From: Prinia subflava
Taxonomy: Eukaryota; Chordata; Aves; Passeriformes; Cisticolidae
Direction of reading: 5' to 3'
NCBI RefSeq assembly: GCF_021018805.1
Contig: NC_086250.1
Location: 67,901,322-67,965,321, forward strand
DNA: 64,000 nt
In this document: in pieces, positions 27,401-37,327 of the stretch
Layout of the letters: every line of letters starts with the position of its first letter
How positions within the stretch are numbered: the first letter of the stretch is position 1
The notes under the pieces: model-generated
The model's input: only the letters and a program-made list of their open reading frames with translations
Told to the model about the DNA's origin: nothing
Databases searched by the model: none
Program-made: the position numbers and the translations under genes

Positions 27401-30400
27401 CGATGTCTTCCCAACTTGCTGCAAACCATTGGAACCAGCAGCAGGCGGAACAGGAGGAGAGGATGAGGATGAAAAAGCTCACTTTGGATATCAATGAACG
27501 GCAGGAACAGGAGGACTATCAGGGTAAAAAATCATCAAGTATTTTGGTTTTGTTTTTGGGGCAGCCTTTGTGGATCTGCAGAAAGCATTATTTGTGATGA
27601 TTAAGCAGCTAAAGTTCTAAATATTGATTTGCAGTGCTTATGGGAAACCTTATTTTGATTTTAGTCATTCATTGTTTCCTCCCTGGTCTTTATACTTGAA
27701 GAAGTTTTTGTGGGTGTGCCATGAAAAGGAATTTGCTAGTGGGTCTCAAATTTCAGCATTTCCATTTATTTTGGGAAAGGGGAAGAACTGAGATTGTTTT
27801 TTTAAAATTAAGATAATACAAAATCAATGTGATGTTTACTGCAGGATAGTTGAGTTGGATACAAGATGAATTTTGTGTAATTTAGGATCTGCTTTTAAGC
27901 TATTAATAGGTATTTTAGATATTAATAATATTTAGACTCCTTGCTGAGACTTGAAAGTCCTGAGGTAACCTTCACGTAAGAAATACAGAATGTTACCTAA
28001 GCTTCATATTGTAAAGGTTCTAGGAGTCCTCAAATCTGGAGCGTAAGCATATATTAACAAAATGAGGATTGTATACAGATTACATGATGAATTTACTTTT
28101 TTAAGACGTGTGAGTCAGGCGTTTTGGAACCTGGACAGATGGAAGCAAACAGGTAATATAGCAGATCATACAGTCCCCAGACAGGTGCACTGGATGTGTT
28201 TCACTGTTGGATGATTTGGTTTGGGTTGTGGTTTTTTTTCAGATTCAATTTTCCTTGGCTTACTCAGATAATAAACAAAGCCAGACCAATCAAACTGATG
28301 TCTTATGTTCCTGTTACCATTTAACATCCATCTCAAAAGTTTCTGCTCTGCTTTTTTTGGGGGAAGATGTTGTAGTCTGGTACTAATCACACTGTAAGTA
28401 GTTAATTAGCAGGAAATCTCATGTAAAGTATTTAGTGAAAGGTCATTATTCATCAAGAAGTGGGAAATTAAAGCAGGTCTAATTTTAAAACACTGTGGAA
28501 TCCAGTACTTCTTGCAGAACTTTGATAGTACCAGAACTAAACTTGTCATTGTAAAAATGAGTATCTTCCAAAATGAGTGTCTGCAGAGCTCTGAAGTGGT
28601 AACACAATATATTCTTAGTGTTAAACGGGGTAATTAGGAACTTTCCTGAGACACTCTGCTTTTAAAAAGCCACTTGTGAAAAAGGAAGAGAGAGACTCTA
28701 GAATTAGACATTTTAGTGCTTCTCTCAGACTTTTTGTGGGTTTTTCCTCATTAGATACTTCTCATATTTCTATTGGTCAAGGCATTTGGGTTTTGTACCC
28801 TGTTGTATGACTTTGTTGATATCTAAAATGAACCTGTTTGATCTAAAATTTTATTGTGAGCAATTGTGCTTTTTATCCAAAAAAGGATCACATTGATTTA
28901 TTTCTGTTGGCCGAAATCAGACAACCAATATGAATTGATAAGTGGAAATTGGCTTTTCTTTATTTTCTCATAGATTTTTGTTTAGTTGATATGTATAAAA
29001 CAATCCAGGAAGGAAGTCAACACAAAAGAGAAAGGTTTTTCCGTAATTGACGTCCCTTTTTAAAACAGCTGTTGATGCATCTTATTAACCTGGGTAATAT
29101 ACAGAGTAAAACCAAACTAAGAAGGACCTTTTAATCTGGCTAAATTAAACAGGCCAAATTACATTCACCTTTGGAACAATTTTTTATTTAGATTTTGTGC
29201 AGTTGATTGTAACTTTTGGAAGAGTCATCCTGTCTGTGACAAGTTGGTACCTACCCACTGAATGAAAGTGTTGGGTTTATATTTCAGTTTTAAGCTTTGA
29301 AGTTACCGAGGGAGGAAGAATTCTCAGTTTCTGGAGGAATGCCTCAGGGTTGTCCCAGCGTTTGCTCATGTACTTGTTGTTCTTTTCATGTGCACAGGGT
29401 AGCTAATAGATGGGAATTCACAAATGTGCTTCAAAGTAATATCAGATAATGATTTCATGTTTCAGCAAAGCTCATTATATTACAAACATTTTTTAATTTA
29501 AAGAACTGTTAGGAACTTGGGTGGTTCTCTTGTTTAGACTGGTACTTTTCTGTGCAGATTATTTTTTTCTTCACTAAAAAACCAAGGAGGTGTGATGATG
29601 TGCCTTCAGCCTAGAAAACACAGTGCTCCCCTGCCATCTCTGCCTTCTGTCATCTTCTCCAGTTTTGAATTTCCCAGTCCCATATTTCCTTTCATCTGCT
29701 GTATAGGAGACAGAAGAGGCAGATGGGCACATCCTTGTTTGTTCACTGCTTGCTGCTCATCCCTGGCTGGCAGGGTACCCTGATCTGGTTTTCCTCCTGA
29801 GTCTCCTCACTGCCCACCCCCAGAGCTCTCTCCTGGCACACGAGGTTGTTTGGGATGCTGATGTTTCATGATGTTTGCAAACTTGCACTGTCAGTGTGTG
29901 CAGTGCTGCCTTTGCCAGGTGCTGAATTCAATGTACAGAACACAAATACAGGGGTCACTGACTGCCTGCACAGATATTGAATATTAAACCAGTCACAGTT
30001 TCTCCAAGACTGGGTGATAACTTTACTAAACGTTTCACCTGCACTTTGTAAATGGTGAGGGAACCTCATTAGAGTCTCAGGTTTGGCCCCACTGAGAGCA
30101 GTGTGTGTGCAGCAGGTGATAGGTGTGTGTCTCCAATGAGATTACCAGAGATTAGAGAACCAGACTGAGCAGACTTTCAAACGTAATCTGTTTAACAGCT
30201 TATTCCACTTTTCCCCTTCATTTATCCCATCTGTCTGTTTGCTGAGTAATGCAGATCCCTGCTCAGGTGGACTGAAGGAATACTTTCCATTAGATGTATT
30301 AACAGATTGGCAGAGGTTACCTCCTATGATGTATCTGTAATTATACTGGCTAGTTAATAAGCATTAATTTAGCCTGGTAAAGAAAGTAAAGAAACTTTTT

Positions 30401-33400
30401 TATCATTAAAAGATTAAATAAAGTTTTAGAAATAAGGTTTTACCAAATGTCAAAATAGATTAAATACTATTGTAGTTTAAATTGGCCAAAAGTTGGCTGT
30501 CCAGGGCTAAACTGGGTAGTGTAGGCTGCTTTTTGCACCCAGATTATTCCCACTGATGATAAAGTGAAAAACTCCATCCATGGGACAGCTGGTGCAATGT
30601 AGGTCAGCTGAGTCACCTTCTTCAGGTGCCTGTCCTCCCTGGAAAAGGATCCAATTATGCCAAGCTTAGACTTAAATGCCCAACTGGCAATACCTAATTT
30701 TAGGACAGGTTTCTAGCTGAGTCTTTTAATTGGCAGCAGCATTGTCCAGTTGTTACTATTCCAGGGATGTTTAATGTTGAGGCTGCTGATGCTGCTGTGA
30801 GTCTTTGTTCCTGATCATTGGTGAAGAAAGTGGTGACTGATGTGTTCAGAAAGAAAAGGTCTCAGGCCTTTTCTGGAGCATCTGTGATGAAAACCTTTGC
30901 TGGCAGTTCCTTCTGCAGGAACATCTGGAAATACAAGTTCATATTGTGGGGTTGCTTGGGTTTATCAAAGCTGTGGATGAAATTTGTAATTTTTGTAATT
31001 AACTTTTGTGGAATAGCTTGAGTGTTAACTCTACAGCAAAGCTAAGTGTAAATGGCAGTGAAATGTGCATATGGAAATTCCTATGTAAAGTGATGCATAG
31101 AAAATGCATTTAACTTTCTTCTATTTACTTTTCTTCTGTCTGAAATCCCAGAAATGCTACAGTCTCTGGCACAGCGTCCAGCTCCAGCAAATACTAATCG
31201 TGAGCGGCGGCCTCGTTACCAGCATCCGAAGGGAGCACCTAATGCAGATCTAATCTTTAAAACCGGTGGGAGGTAGGACAATCTTCCTTTAAATGTGGTA
31301 ATTCTGGTTCTAGGCAAGTAATTACCTTCATAATTGAAACAGATAATGATCTCTGTAGTGAGTGCTTGGGCAGTCGTTTCTATTCTAAAGTATTCTCCTA
31401 AAATACCAAGCAGTGTTTTGTGCTTCTAACACAGTGTCTGTACCTCCCTGGCAGTTTGAAGCCAAAAGATTATTTTTCGGTTGTGAAATGGCTGCTAGCA
31501 TCTGAACCTCTTTTTGTAGGGGAAAAGATGCCAGTCTGCTTTCTCCATGAGAGAGGGAGTGGATATTTTTTTTATATCTTAAGAAATTCTCCCTATGCTC
31601 TTTCTGTGAGGTGAATTTGACAGCTATTCCTCTGTATTTGATGCCGTGAAGGGAAAGTAAATATGGAAAAGGTGGGGAAGATGGAGAGGAACTTTCAATT
31701 TATAGTGTGCAAGAGCATATAAAAAAACAGCATTATCATGAAAAGAGTCATTCCCTATAGCTTAATAGTTGTTTTGAGGCTTTAGTATGTGCCTGTTCTC
31801 ACTCAGAGTAAACTGGCAAATAAACAATTATATTAGGCCTGCAGCACACATTTGAGTACACAGAGTTTTGGGTAAAATGCAGACTTGCTTTCATGTTTCT
31901 CTTTGCAAGTTAATTTTGAAGGTGGATTGATGGGAGCAGCAACTGGGAAGGGACAGTTTACCTCTTAATGGGTCTGTCTTTACTGCAAATAAGTTCATGT
32001 AATGTACTATTTCTGTGTTACAGTAGCATTTCCAACTTCTTCATGGTACATTTGATAATGTCCTGATGATCACTCACTCCTTTGAGACCTCATACAGACG
32101 CTGCTTGTATAAAAAAAATTTTAAAGATTGCAGTTTAAAACAAATGCTGTTAAAAAAGGAACCTGATGTAACTCAGTAAAATGAGCAGTGGTTTCCATTT
32201 AGCTTTTTCATATCACTGTAACCTAATGCTGTTTTAGGAATACAGTGTGTTCTACACTGGATGGCCACAATACTTGCAGGTCTTTCTTTAACATCTGCAG
32301 CCTTCTGTTCTTTCGGGCATGAGCTGCATGATGCAATTATTCTTTAAATACAACAGCCAGACCATCTGTAGATTTCTTTTAAATGGTTTTCTTTAGAAAA
32401 CTTTTTATATTCTGATGTTGTAGGGAAAATACAGGACTTCCCTGTGAAGTAGGTCAGACGTTATCCAGCAGTTTGAGCAGTGTTTGCTTATTCAAATGCC
32501 ATGCACTTGCAGTTCTGATGTAGTTTTGTTTTATGGAGTTTGTTCTTTGTTCCTCTCAATCCATAAGCTCCCTGGAACAGAGAGCAGGAGGTTTGTTTGA
32601 GCAGGTATATTTTATTTGTTGTGTACTGCAGTGCCCTGCCTGGCAGTCATGCATCGGTGGGGCCATCTCAGCCTGCAGTAAGGGACTGGTACTTTTCTAA
32701 CTCCATTTATGTATTAGGGACTGTGGGTCCACCAGTGGCTTCCCACTGGCACAAATTATCTGTTGCCTACACTCTCAGAGCCTCTGATTTGTAGGATATA
32801 TTGAAAATTGTCCTCTGACTTTCAAGGTTGCACTGCAGTCTGTGCCCAGACCCCCTCATGCTTTGTTAAAAAGTTCCCCAGTGGATTGTGAGGATCTCAC
32901 TGAGCAGATAGGATCAGAGCTGTTAATTTTCATATCTGTGTAGAGATATTCTACATTTCACATTCCTGCCTGGTAGAACCAATGGTGTAACACAGATGTT
33001 ATCACTTCCATGGGGACACTGTGCTGTGTTGTTGCTGCTGCTTTGTACATGAACACAACTGAAATGTTGTTTCCTTGCAAAATAACTCAGACTTACTGGA
33101 AATAATAGTTTGCTGCTTTCTTTGAGGTATATGACTTTTTATTTTAAAATTCTTGAGGTCAGGGTTAGTCTAAGTAAATAAATCTGGTTGATTCTGCTGT
33201 AATATACAATGTGACAGGTTCTGATAGCTGAGGTAGGAATGAGGCCTTTCTTGAATTTCAGGGAGTGTTGAGAGTAGAGAAACTGATTTATTGTTTTTAC
33301 CTTTGCTTTTGTGTTGCTAAACGGGTCCTAAGCACTGTGTTTCAGACACCTTTTTGGAAGTTAAATCCAAATTTACCTATTGTAACAGTTAATTTCAGAA

Positions 33401-36400
33401 ATTAATGAAGGTAGCATTGAGTTCTTCCATATGTTTTTGGCCTTAAACAACTGGATCTCTCTAAGCAATTAGCCCTCTATGTGTAGTTTTTTAAAAAAGA
33501 GAAATCTTGTGCAGTTTTTACTTCATTTCTCCTCTGTTAATGTCCATCTTTTGTGCTAAAGTAAATGCAGTGATATTTACAAGCTTTGTCAGATTTCTTA
33601 TTATTTAATATGTGCAAAATGCTGGATCAGAAATTGGAGTTTATTCCTGTTTGTTTGGAATTGCCTGCTTGTATTGCCTCAGGTTTTGAGATCTGCTGAT
33701 CCTGTAAGGGAGAAATTCTTTCTGGGATTTGTACATTTAAGGCTGACTGACCTTAAAGATAATTTACTGTGACTCCATTAAAAGTTGAGTTCCTTGATTT
33801 GCTTCAGCAGAACTGGAAAGAAAACAATTTTCTCTCTTGCCTCCAGTTCTGTAGCATTTGTGTGTTAAGAGAGGCCTTTGGCTCTCAGGCTATTGAACTA
33901 CTACCTTCAGGAAACAAAATTTACTAAAGTTTTTTTTTTCTTTTTTTTTGGTGATGGGATGATCATAGAAATAGACTTTCACCATTATGAACCGCTTCTT
34001 AAAATTATAAATTGGTTTTCCTTTGTTTAAGAGGATTGAGATCCATTAAATGGCTTGGTTTTAAAAGTGAAATAGAAATAACCACATTACATAAAATCGT
34101 TTTAAAAACATTGATTACCAAGAAAGCCAAATTTCTCCTTGTAATTCATCTGTTGTGAAGCAGGGCCTTACCAAGGATTTTATCTTGTTAAACCTCTCTT
34201 TATTAAAAGAAGTAGCCTCAAAATTTGCTGCTGTTTTGAAAGTATAGTATAGGGCCTGCCTGTGTCCAGAGTTTCCCTGGGGATGCAGGTACAGGCTGGC
34301 AAAGCAAATCATACTCAAGTTAAATGTTGAGCTCAGGTCTGCTGTTTACATCTGATTCTTATTTCTCTTTAACCCATTTAATAAAGGAAAATGAAGCTTA
34401 ACAGTAATAACAGGATGCTGGGATTTTATTAGCTGAATATTCTCATCATAAAGAATATTGTATTAATGCTGAAAAATCACAGTTTGGATAATAAGGAGAA
34501 ATGTGAATTTAACCTGATTTCCTGTTTCAGCTACTGGACCAACACAATTCATACATCGCCTGTCATGCTGTTGATGCATTGCCAATGCTGCTTTCTAAAG
34601 CTTTGAATTCATCTTACTGAGATGAGCCTCCCAAACACAGCTAAGAAATTCCAAACCCCTTCTCAGCTGTTTCATGGGAGGGAAGCAAAGGGAGGGATAT
34701 GGGAGGGGGGCTCCAAATCCTGCAGCTGCTTCTGCTGGGCTGCACTGGAGCTGAACAGAAAAGAACAGAAAAGCCTCAGGTGCTTGGCTTGGCAAGATGG
34801 TGCTTGTGGAGCTCTGCAAGCCCTGGGTGTGAGTCTAACCCAGACAGCAAAGCTGGAGAGACACCTGATCACAGTTCAGTTAGAGAGAATGGAAAGCAAA
34901 ATTGTATTTATAAGCCATGCTCAGTTAGAAAGACTCCTGTGTTTGAAAAGGTTCTTTCAATATAAATAATAACAACTACCTATCAAAAACCCCTGCAGCT
35001 TTGTGGAAAGCAGCTACCAATCCCCAAAACACCTCCCTGCTCCCATCCTAGTATACACACAGACTTGGATTTCACTTCGCCAGAGCATTTTATTTTTGAT
35101 GAATACATGAGAATATAAAATAACTTGCAGAAGTTAAGATTCTGTACTTAGGTGAGTCCAGCTTTTGTGGTTTATTTGAATTTTGATGTTCACAGTATGG
35201 AATATGATAAATCAGATGTGATAGATTTTTATGGGCATCTTGGTGTTTTCTGTTGCTTTTTTGTGGTTTTGGGTGATTAGGAGAGAGAGAGCAAAGAGCA
35301 GGGAAGCTGAGATGAGTTGAGAAAAGCAAAGGAGGGAGTGAACTGGGAGAGGAGGTGTTTGGAAGTTTGTGAGGAGATTTGTGAAGAAATGCAGAGTGCT
35401 GTGGATTGGAGGACATGAAGAGATTAGGGATACATGTGAAATCCAACTTCAAAGGTCTCACATGTCAAGAAATAAAGAGATTTTTGTGATCTTGTGATGT
35501 CAGCAGCCTGCAGAAAGGAGTTGATTATTGACATTCTCCTGGGCACTTCTCAGTTTAAGCTGTGAAATTGTCCTGCTGACTGAGCTCTCCCAGCTTCCCC
35601 CGAGCCGTGGCTTTGTGATTATTTCATAGCCTATGGTGTGATGTCTCTGTGTTTTCATGGCTTGCAGTTTTCTGCTCCAGCCGTGGTTTGTTGCAGAGGT
35701 TCTGTGTGTTTCAGTGTTGGTGCTCAGCAGAGGTGTGAGAAGCAGACTGTATGAATTTCATACAAATTAATGTGTCAGTGGCAGGAAGGGGAGTGTGAGA
35801 GGAGACTGCAAGGAATTGATCCATTTTACACATAGAGCTCAAGATGGTTTTAATTACATCTATGTACTGAGTTTGACCTTACCAAATACAGGTTTGGATC
35901 AAGTTTACTAGGTCAGACACAAACGTGAAATACCTGGTTTGGGAAAAGCTGCTACTGCTATTTCTGGCAGCAGCAGCACGTTGCTGTAATCCCCTGAAAC
36001 AGGGATGAGAGTCATTTTGACCAAGCTGGAGACATGCAGCCAGTCCCAGCCTTTTTCCTTCCCTCCCCATCAGCAGTAGAATTATTTTTTAAGGGGAGAT
36101 GGAGAGTTAAAAACATGATCCTGCATTTCAGTAATGTCTGCCCTCAGTTGTAACATTCTGCAGGTGAGATGTCAGTCTACTAAATAAATGAAAATTGAAG
36201 TTCTTTGCTATTGAAAGCACATAGCCAGTGTTCCGATGTTGAGTGTGCCACAAAGAATTGGAATATTACATTATGTAACACTAAAAGGTGGTTAAAACCA
36301 AATAATAGAAGCAGTGCTGCAGTGAGTTCTAATGATGCAGCAGCTCAGGACTTCCTGGAAAAAATACACCACATTTTTATATAAACAAATACTGGGTATT

Positions 36401-37327
36401 AGAACAAAGCAATTCATACAAATACAAAATCACTGTGAAAGCTTCATCTGGTACAAGGGATGCTGAAATTACTAAGTCCAGTTAACATATCTGTAACATT
36501 TTTCCTGCAAGATCTTCAATAAAAACCAGGTTTAGATCAAATGATGTTCAACAAACACTGGAGGATTATACACTGCTGTAAAGAAACGTGAACTGTTGTG
36601 TTTACATGGTAAAAACCTACAGGGTGTGTAGCCCTGGAGCTTTCTGGGAATTGTAAACGTTGAAGTTTTATTTTGCTGTCTATTATTAATTTTAATTTGC
36701 AGCCTAAAATCAGCAGAAAAGGAGCCCAGATGCAGTAACTGCATTGTGCTAAAGTTAGTGACACTGAAAGGGGTGACCTTTCTGCTGCATTGCCCTGGTC
36801 TTGTTGAATCCCCTGCCTACAGACTGGTGTCATTCTTGAATACATTTGTGTGTTCTTAAGAGAATTAAATTTTTGTGGGTAGGGATGTGTTTCATGAACG
36901 AGGGATGGTGGAAGATTTAAATGCACCTGTCAGCTCTAAAAAAGGTTCTAACCAATAATTTGCCTATTGATAACCCTTTGTAACATTTCTACAGAATTTC
37001 TAAGCATTAAGAAACTGCACAGAAGGATGAAAACTATTTACAGTAACTCATTTTTTCAGCAAATTCTGTGTTTTCAGCCAACTACTGTAGTAGTAGTTGT
37101 AGCTTCAGTAGTTCAGCATCTCATCTGGGATGATAAGGTGCACATTGTGCCCCTGCTTTTGTCTGGTGTGGCCTTTTGAAATGGTTGTGCAGAAAAGAGA
37201 ATTTGTAACTTTCTGTTAGAGGGTAAAGGAGTATCAGGACGAGTGGCAGCTGCTTTTGGGGGGCTGCAGAGCTCTGGGCACCCCAGGCTGACCTGACTCT
37301 CCTCTCTGTCCCTGCAGGAGACGCTGA
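330..37327 (+). CDS. UPF2: UPF2, C-terminal 720 residues, 16 spliced exons (5' part outside window)
   Basis: UPF2 is the cytoplasmic/perinuclear adaptor of nonsense-mediated mRNA decay. It bridges the helicase UPF1 and UPF3, which binds the exon junction complex. Exons: 330-433, 759-844, 6902-7010, 8202-8315, 9283-9399, 14348-14533, 15055-15258, 15888-16163, 17546-17729, 19800-19939, 20975-21079, 22023-22121, 22808-22975, 27382-27523, 31152-31272, 37318-37327. All have AG/GT borders and join without a frameshift: 2,165 nt, 720 complete codons plus stop. Local residues about 17-206 are MIF4G-2, about 224-434 MIF4G-3 (UPF3-binding), about 461-541 an acidic Glu-rich linker, and about 553-655 the UPF1-binding region. 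Human UPF2 is 1,272 aa, so the first residue here is about human 553. The domain boundaries are scaled from the human protein; the exon structure is read directly. The Met start and MIF4G-1 lie upstream. Confidence 0.97.
759..844 (+). CDS. UPF2: UPF2 exon (local exon 2)
   Basis: 28 codons (local residues 35-62), reading AAMDFCMNMNTK and on to VPRQ, plus 2 nt of a split Arg codon. Acceptor TATAG, donor AAAG|GTAAGA. Part of MIF4G-2. Confidence 0.96.
845..6901 (+). other. UPF2: UPF2 intron, 6.06 kb
   Basis: AT-rich intron. It contains only short homopolymer runs (for example T around 6,570). I see no coding exon, transposon or RNA gene; short open frames here lack flanking splice logic and any family resemblance. 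Confidence 0.75.
6902..7010 (+). CDS. UPF2: UPF2 exon (local exon 3)
   Basis: Completes the split Arg, then 36 codons (local residues 64-99) from LDLLPFYARLVATLHP to GDFRFH. Acceptor TTTGCAG, donor CAT|GTATGT, phase 0. Core of MIF4G-2. The donor context (CCAT) matters because the next exon begins with a donor-like sequence. Confidence 0.97.
7011..8201 (+). other. UPF2: UPF2 intron, 1.19 kb
   Basis: AT-rich, ending in a T-tract and TTTTTTTAG. No repeat or gene recognised; the open frames at 7,660-8,201 are chance readings. Confidence 0.75.
8202..8315 (+). CDS. UPF2: UPF2 exon (local exon 4), starts with GTAAGA
   Basis: 38 codons, phase 0 to 0 (local residues 100-137), VRKKDQINIETKNK and on to TLHCLK, in MIF4G-2. 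The acceptor TTTTTTTAG is directly followed by GTAAGA, so the exon's first six bases form a consensus splice donor. This is the sequence signature of a recursive-splicing exon. Skipping it would remove 38 residues in frame. Donor AAG|GTTGGT. Confidence 0.96.
8316..9282 (+). repeat. UPF2 intron with a short degenerate tandem repeat
   Basis: A 0.97-kb intron. At 8,902-8,957 the heptamer GCTTAAC recurs four times (8,902, 8,919, 8,932, 8,946), spaced 17, 13 and 14 nt. Nothing else is recognised. Confidence 0.5.
9283..9399 (+). CDS. UPF2: UPF2 exon (local exon 5)
   Basis: 39 codons, phase 0 to 0 (local residues 138-176): MLLSDFSHHHIEMACTLLET then CGRFLFRSPESHLRTSVLL. Acceptor ACTAG, donor TTG|GTAAGA. 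Helical repeat of MIF4G-2. Confidence 0.97.
13732..13774. repeat. Two overlapping perfect hairpins
   Basis: Arms at 13,732-13,739 and 13,743-13,750 (8 bp, 3-nt loop) are followed by arms at 13,749-13,759 and 13,764-13,774 (11 bp, 4-nt T loop). A smaller palindrome (CAGGAC-A-GTCCTG) lies just upstream near 13,697-13,709. They would form stem-loops in the UPF2 pre-mRNA. Confidence 0.65.
14076..14099. repeat. 24-bp perfect palindrome
   Basis: Two 11-bp arms (14,076-14,086 and 14,089-14,099) are separated by AG. The sequence is AT-rich and lies about 250 nt upstream of the next UPF2 exon. No function is known. Confidence 0.7.
14348..14533 (+). CDS. UPF2: UPF2 exon (local exon 6)
   Basis: 62 codons, phase 0 to 0 (local residues 177-238), EQMMRKKQAMHLDARYVTMV onward to LSKVTTEK. 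It ends MIF4G-2 and carries the basic linker (KKKRPP) into MIF4G-3. Acceptor TTCCAG, donor AAG|GTAAAT. Confidence 0.97.
14534..15054 (+). other. UPF2: UPF2 intron, 0.52 kb
   Basis: It contains a 128-codon open frame (14,622-15,008) with no family resemblance, which I treat as chance. The acceptor TTTAG lies at its end. Confidence 0.7.
15055..15258 (+). CDS. UPF2: UPF2 exon (local exon 7)
   Basis: 68 codons, phase 0 to 0 (local residues 239-306), VLRQMRKLPWQDAEVKDYVI onward to LEDIRLGME. Start of MIF4G-3, the UPF3-binding domain. Acceptor GGTTTAG, donor GAG|GTAAAT. Confidence 0.97.
15259..15887 (+). other. UPF2: UPF2 intron, 0.63 kb
   Basis: AT-rich; it ends in TTTTTTGATAAAG, a rather poor acceptor (AAAG). 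No repeat or gene recognised. Confidence 0.75.
15888..16163 (+). CDS. UPF2: UPF2 exon (local exon 8), largest in window
   Basis: 92 codons, phase 0 to 0 (local residues 307-398), VNQPKFNQRRISSAKFLGEL onward to KLDCFLVYFQ. Body of MIF4G-3, with the typical ESAVIFRTLYSF and FRIRLVCTILDTCGQYF helices. Donor CAG|GTATTC. Confidence 0.98.
16435..16590 (+). mobile_element. CR1 LINE fragment (3' region)
   Basis: The string GGATGAGAGGTAATGGGCAC with AAGTTGCAGCAAAGAAAGTTC and the following TGAGTGTTTAAACACTG matches the distal part of avian CR1 elements from memory. The fragment is 5'- and 3'-truncated and lies inside a UPF2 intron. Confidence 0.75.
16743..16842 (-). mobile_element. CR1 LINE 3'-end fragment, antisense
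   Basis: On + it reads AGAATAGTTTGGGCTGGAAG, then GAACCTCAAGGATCACC and the CTGCCATGGGCAGGGACACC box. This is the reverse complement of the CR1 3' end, so the copy is inverted relative to the fragment 150 bp upstream. Confidence 0.9.
16843..17545 (+). other. UPF2: Rest of UPF2 intron
   Basis: AT-rich intronic sequence after the CR1 pieces, ending in TATTCTAG. Nothing else is seen. Confidence 0.75.
17546..17729 (+). CDS. UPF2: UPF2 exon (local exon 9)
   Basis: 61 codons plus 1 nt (local residues 399-459), RYVWWKKSLDVWTKDHPFPI onward to REFLIKL. End of MIF4G-3. Acceptor TTCTAG, donor TTGG|GTAAGA. Confidence 0.97.
17730..19799 (+). other. UPF2: UPF2 intron, 2.07 kb
   Basis: AT-rich, with no recognisable repeat or gene, ending in TTTTTCCAAATTTCAG. 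Confidence 0.75.
19800..19939 (+). CDS. UPF2: UPF2 exon (local exon 10), acidic linker part 1
   Basis: Two nt complete a Gly, then 46 codons (local residues 461-506) IVNDKDSKDSITEGENLEED and a run of Glu ending NEPEEE. It is highly acidic and low-complexity, and lies between MIF4G-3 and the UPF1-binding region. Donor GAG|GTGAAC. The frame stays open 28 codons into the intron before a TAG at 20,024. Confidence 0.97.
20324..20333 (+). terminator. Candidate intronic polyadenylation signal (tandem AATAAA)
   Basis: Two overlapping AATAAA hexamers (20,324-20,329 and 20,328-20,333), about 300 nt after an in-frame intronic stop codon. Use of this site would give a UPF2 mRNA ending before the UPF1-binding exons. 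The signal is seen in the sequence; its use is inference. Confidence 0.4.
20345..20373. repeat. Perfect 11-bp inverted repeat with 7-nt loop
   Basis: Arms GCACAGTAAAC (20,345-20,355) and GTTTACTGTGC (20,363-20,373). It sits 11 nt downstream of the tandem AATAAA, in the cleavage/downstream-element zone. Confidence 0.7.
20975..21079 (+). CDS. UPF2: UPF2 exon (local exon 11), acidic linker part 2
   Basis: 35 codons, phase 0 to 0 (local residues 507-541), EGSDNEEEEGEEEEEENTDY then LTDSNKENETDEENT. Continues the Glu-rich linker. Acceptor TTTTTCAG, donor ACA|GTATGT. Confidence 0.96.
21080..22022 (+). other. UPF2: UPF2 intron, 0.94 kb
   Basis: AT-rich. Several short open frames on both strands (21,138-22,084) overlap one another and have no splice or family support. 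The acceptor is TTTGCAATAG. Confidence 0.75.
22023..22121 (+). CDS. UPF2: UPF2 exon (local exon 12), UPF1-binding helix
   Basis: 33 codons, phase 0 to 0 (local residues 542-574), EVMIKGGGLKHVPCAEDEDF then IQALDKMMLENLQ. In human UPF2 the helix formed here packs on the UPF1 CH domain. Donor CAG|GTATAA. Confidence 0.97.
22122..22807 (+). other. UPF2: UPF2 intron, 0.69 kb
   Basis: AT-rich with no recognised element. It ends in TTTTTTCTCATAG. Confidence 0.75.
22808..22975 (+). CDS. UPF2: UPF2 exon (local exon 13), UPF1-binding region
   Basis: 56 codons, phase 0 to 0 (local residues 575-630), QRSGESVKVHQLDVAIPLHL onward to MPFVMLTRKGNKQQ. The last part is the first strand of the beta-hairpin that contacts UPF1. 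Acceptor CTCATAG, donor CAG|GTAAGG. Confidence 0.97.
22976..27381 (+). other. UPF2: UPF2 intron, 4.41 kb
   Basis: Unremarkable AT-rich intron. It includes a 124-codon open frame (23,095-23,469) and smaller ones; none has splice-site context or a recognisable family. I see no transposon. Confidence 0.7.
27382..27523 (+). CDS. UPF2: UPF2 exon (local exon 14)
   Basis: 47 codons plus 1 nt (local residues 631-677), FKILNVPMSSQLAANHWNQQ onward to NERQEQEDYQ. It completes the UPF1-binding hairpin and starts a charged helix. Acceptor TTTGCAG, donor CAGG|GTAAAA. Confidence 0.97.
27524..31151 (+). other. UPF2: UPF2 intron, 3.63 kb
   Basis: AT-rich with no recognised repeat, RNA gene or exon. The acceptor is AAATCCCAG. 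Confidence 0.75.
31152..31272 (+). CDS. UPF2: UPF2 exon (local exon 15), penultimate
   Basis: Completes Glu 678, then 39 codons (local residues 679-717) MLQSLAQRPAPANTNRERRP onward to DLIFKTGG, plus 2 nt of a split Arg. Donor GGGAG|GTAGGA. Read straight into the intron, the frame gives Arg then TAG, so the protein would lose only its last two arginines. Confidence 0.97.
31273..37317 (+). other. UPF2: Last UPF2 intron, 6.05 kb
   Basis: A long final intron, AT-rich with a slightly GC-richer 3' half. It ends in CTCTCCTCTCTGTCCCTGCAG, a strong acceptor. No exon, CR1 copy or RNA gene is recognised. The open frames at 34,595-34,969, 35,090-35,461 and 36,537-36,926 are unsupported. Confidence 0.7.
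37318..37327 (+). CDS. UPF2: UPF2 terminal coding exon (7 coding nt + stop)
   Basis: G completes the split Arg, then AGA CGC TGA (37,319-37,327). The protein ends TGGRRR as I recall for vertebrate UPF2. The acceptor is CCCTGCAG. Because the stop lies in the last exon, the normal mRNA has no downstream junction to trigger decay. Confidence 0.93.

Noticed and set aside
34595..35461. Several overlapping frames in the last UPF2 intron
   Set aside because: Composition-driven, no conserved motif, inside a confirmed intron.
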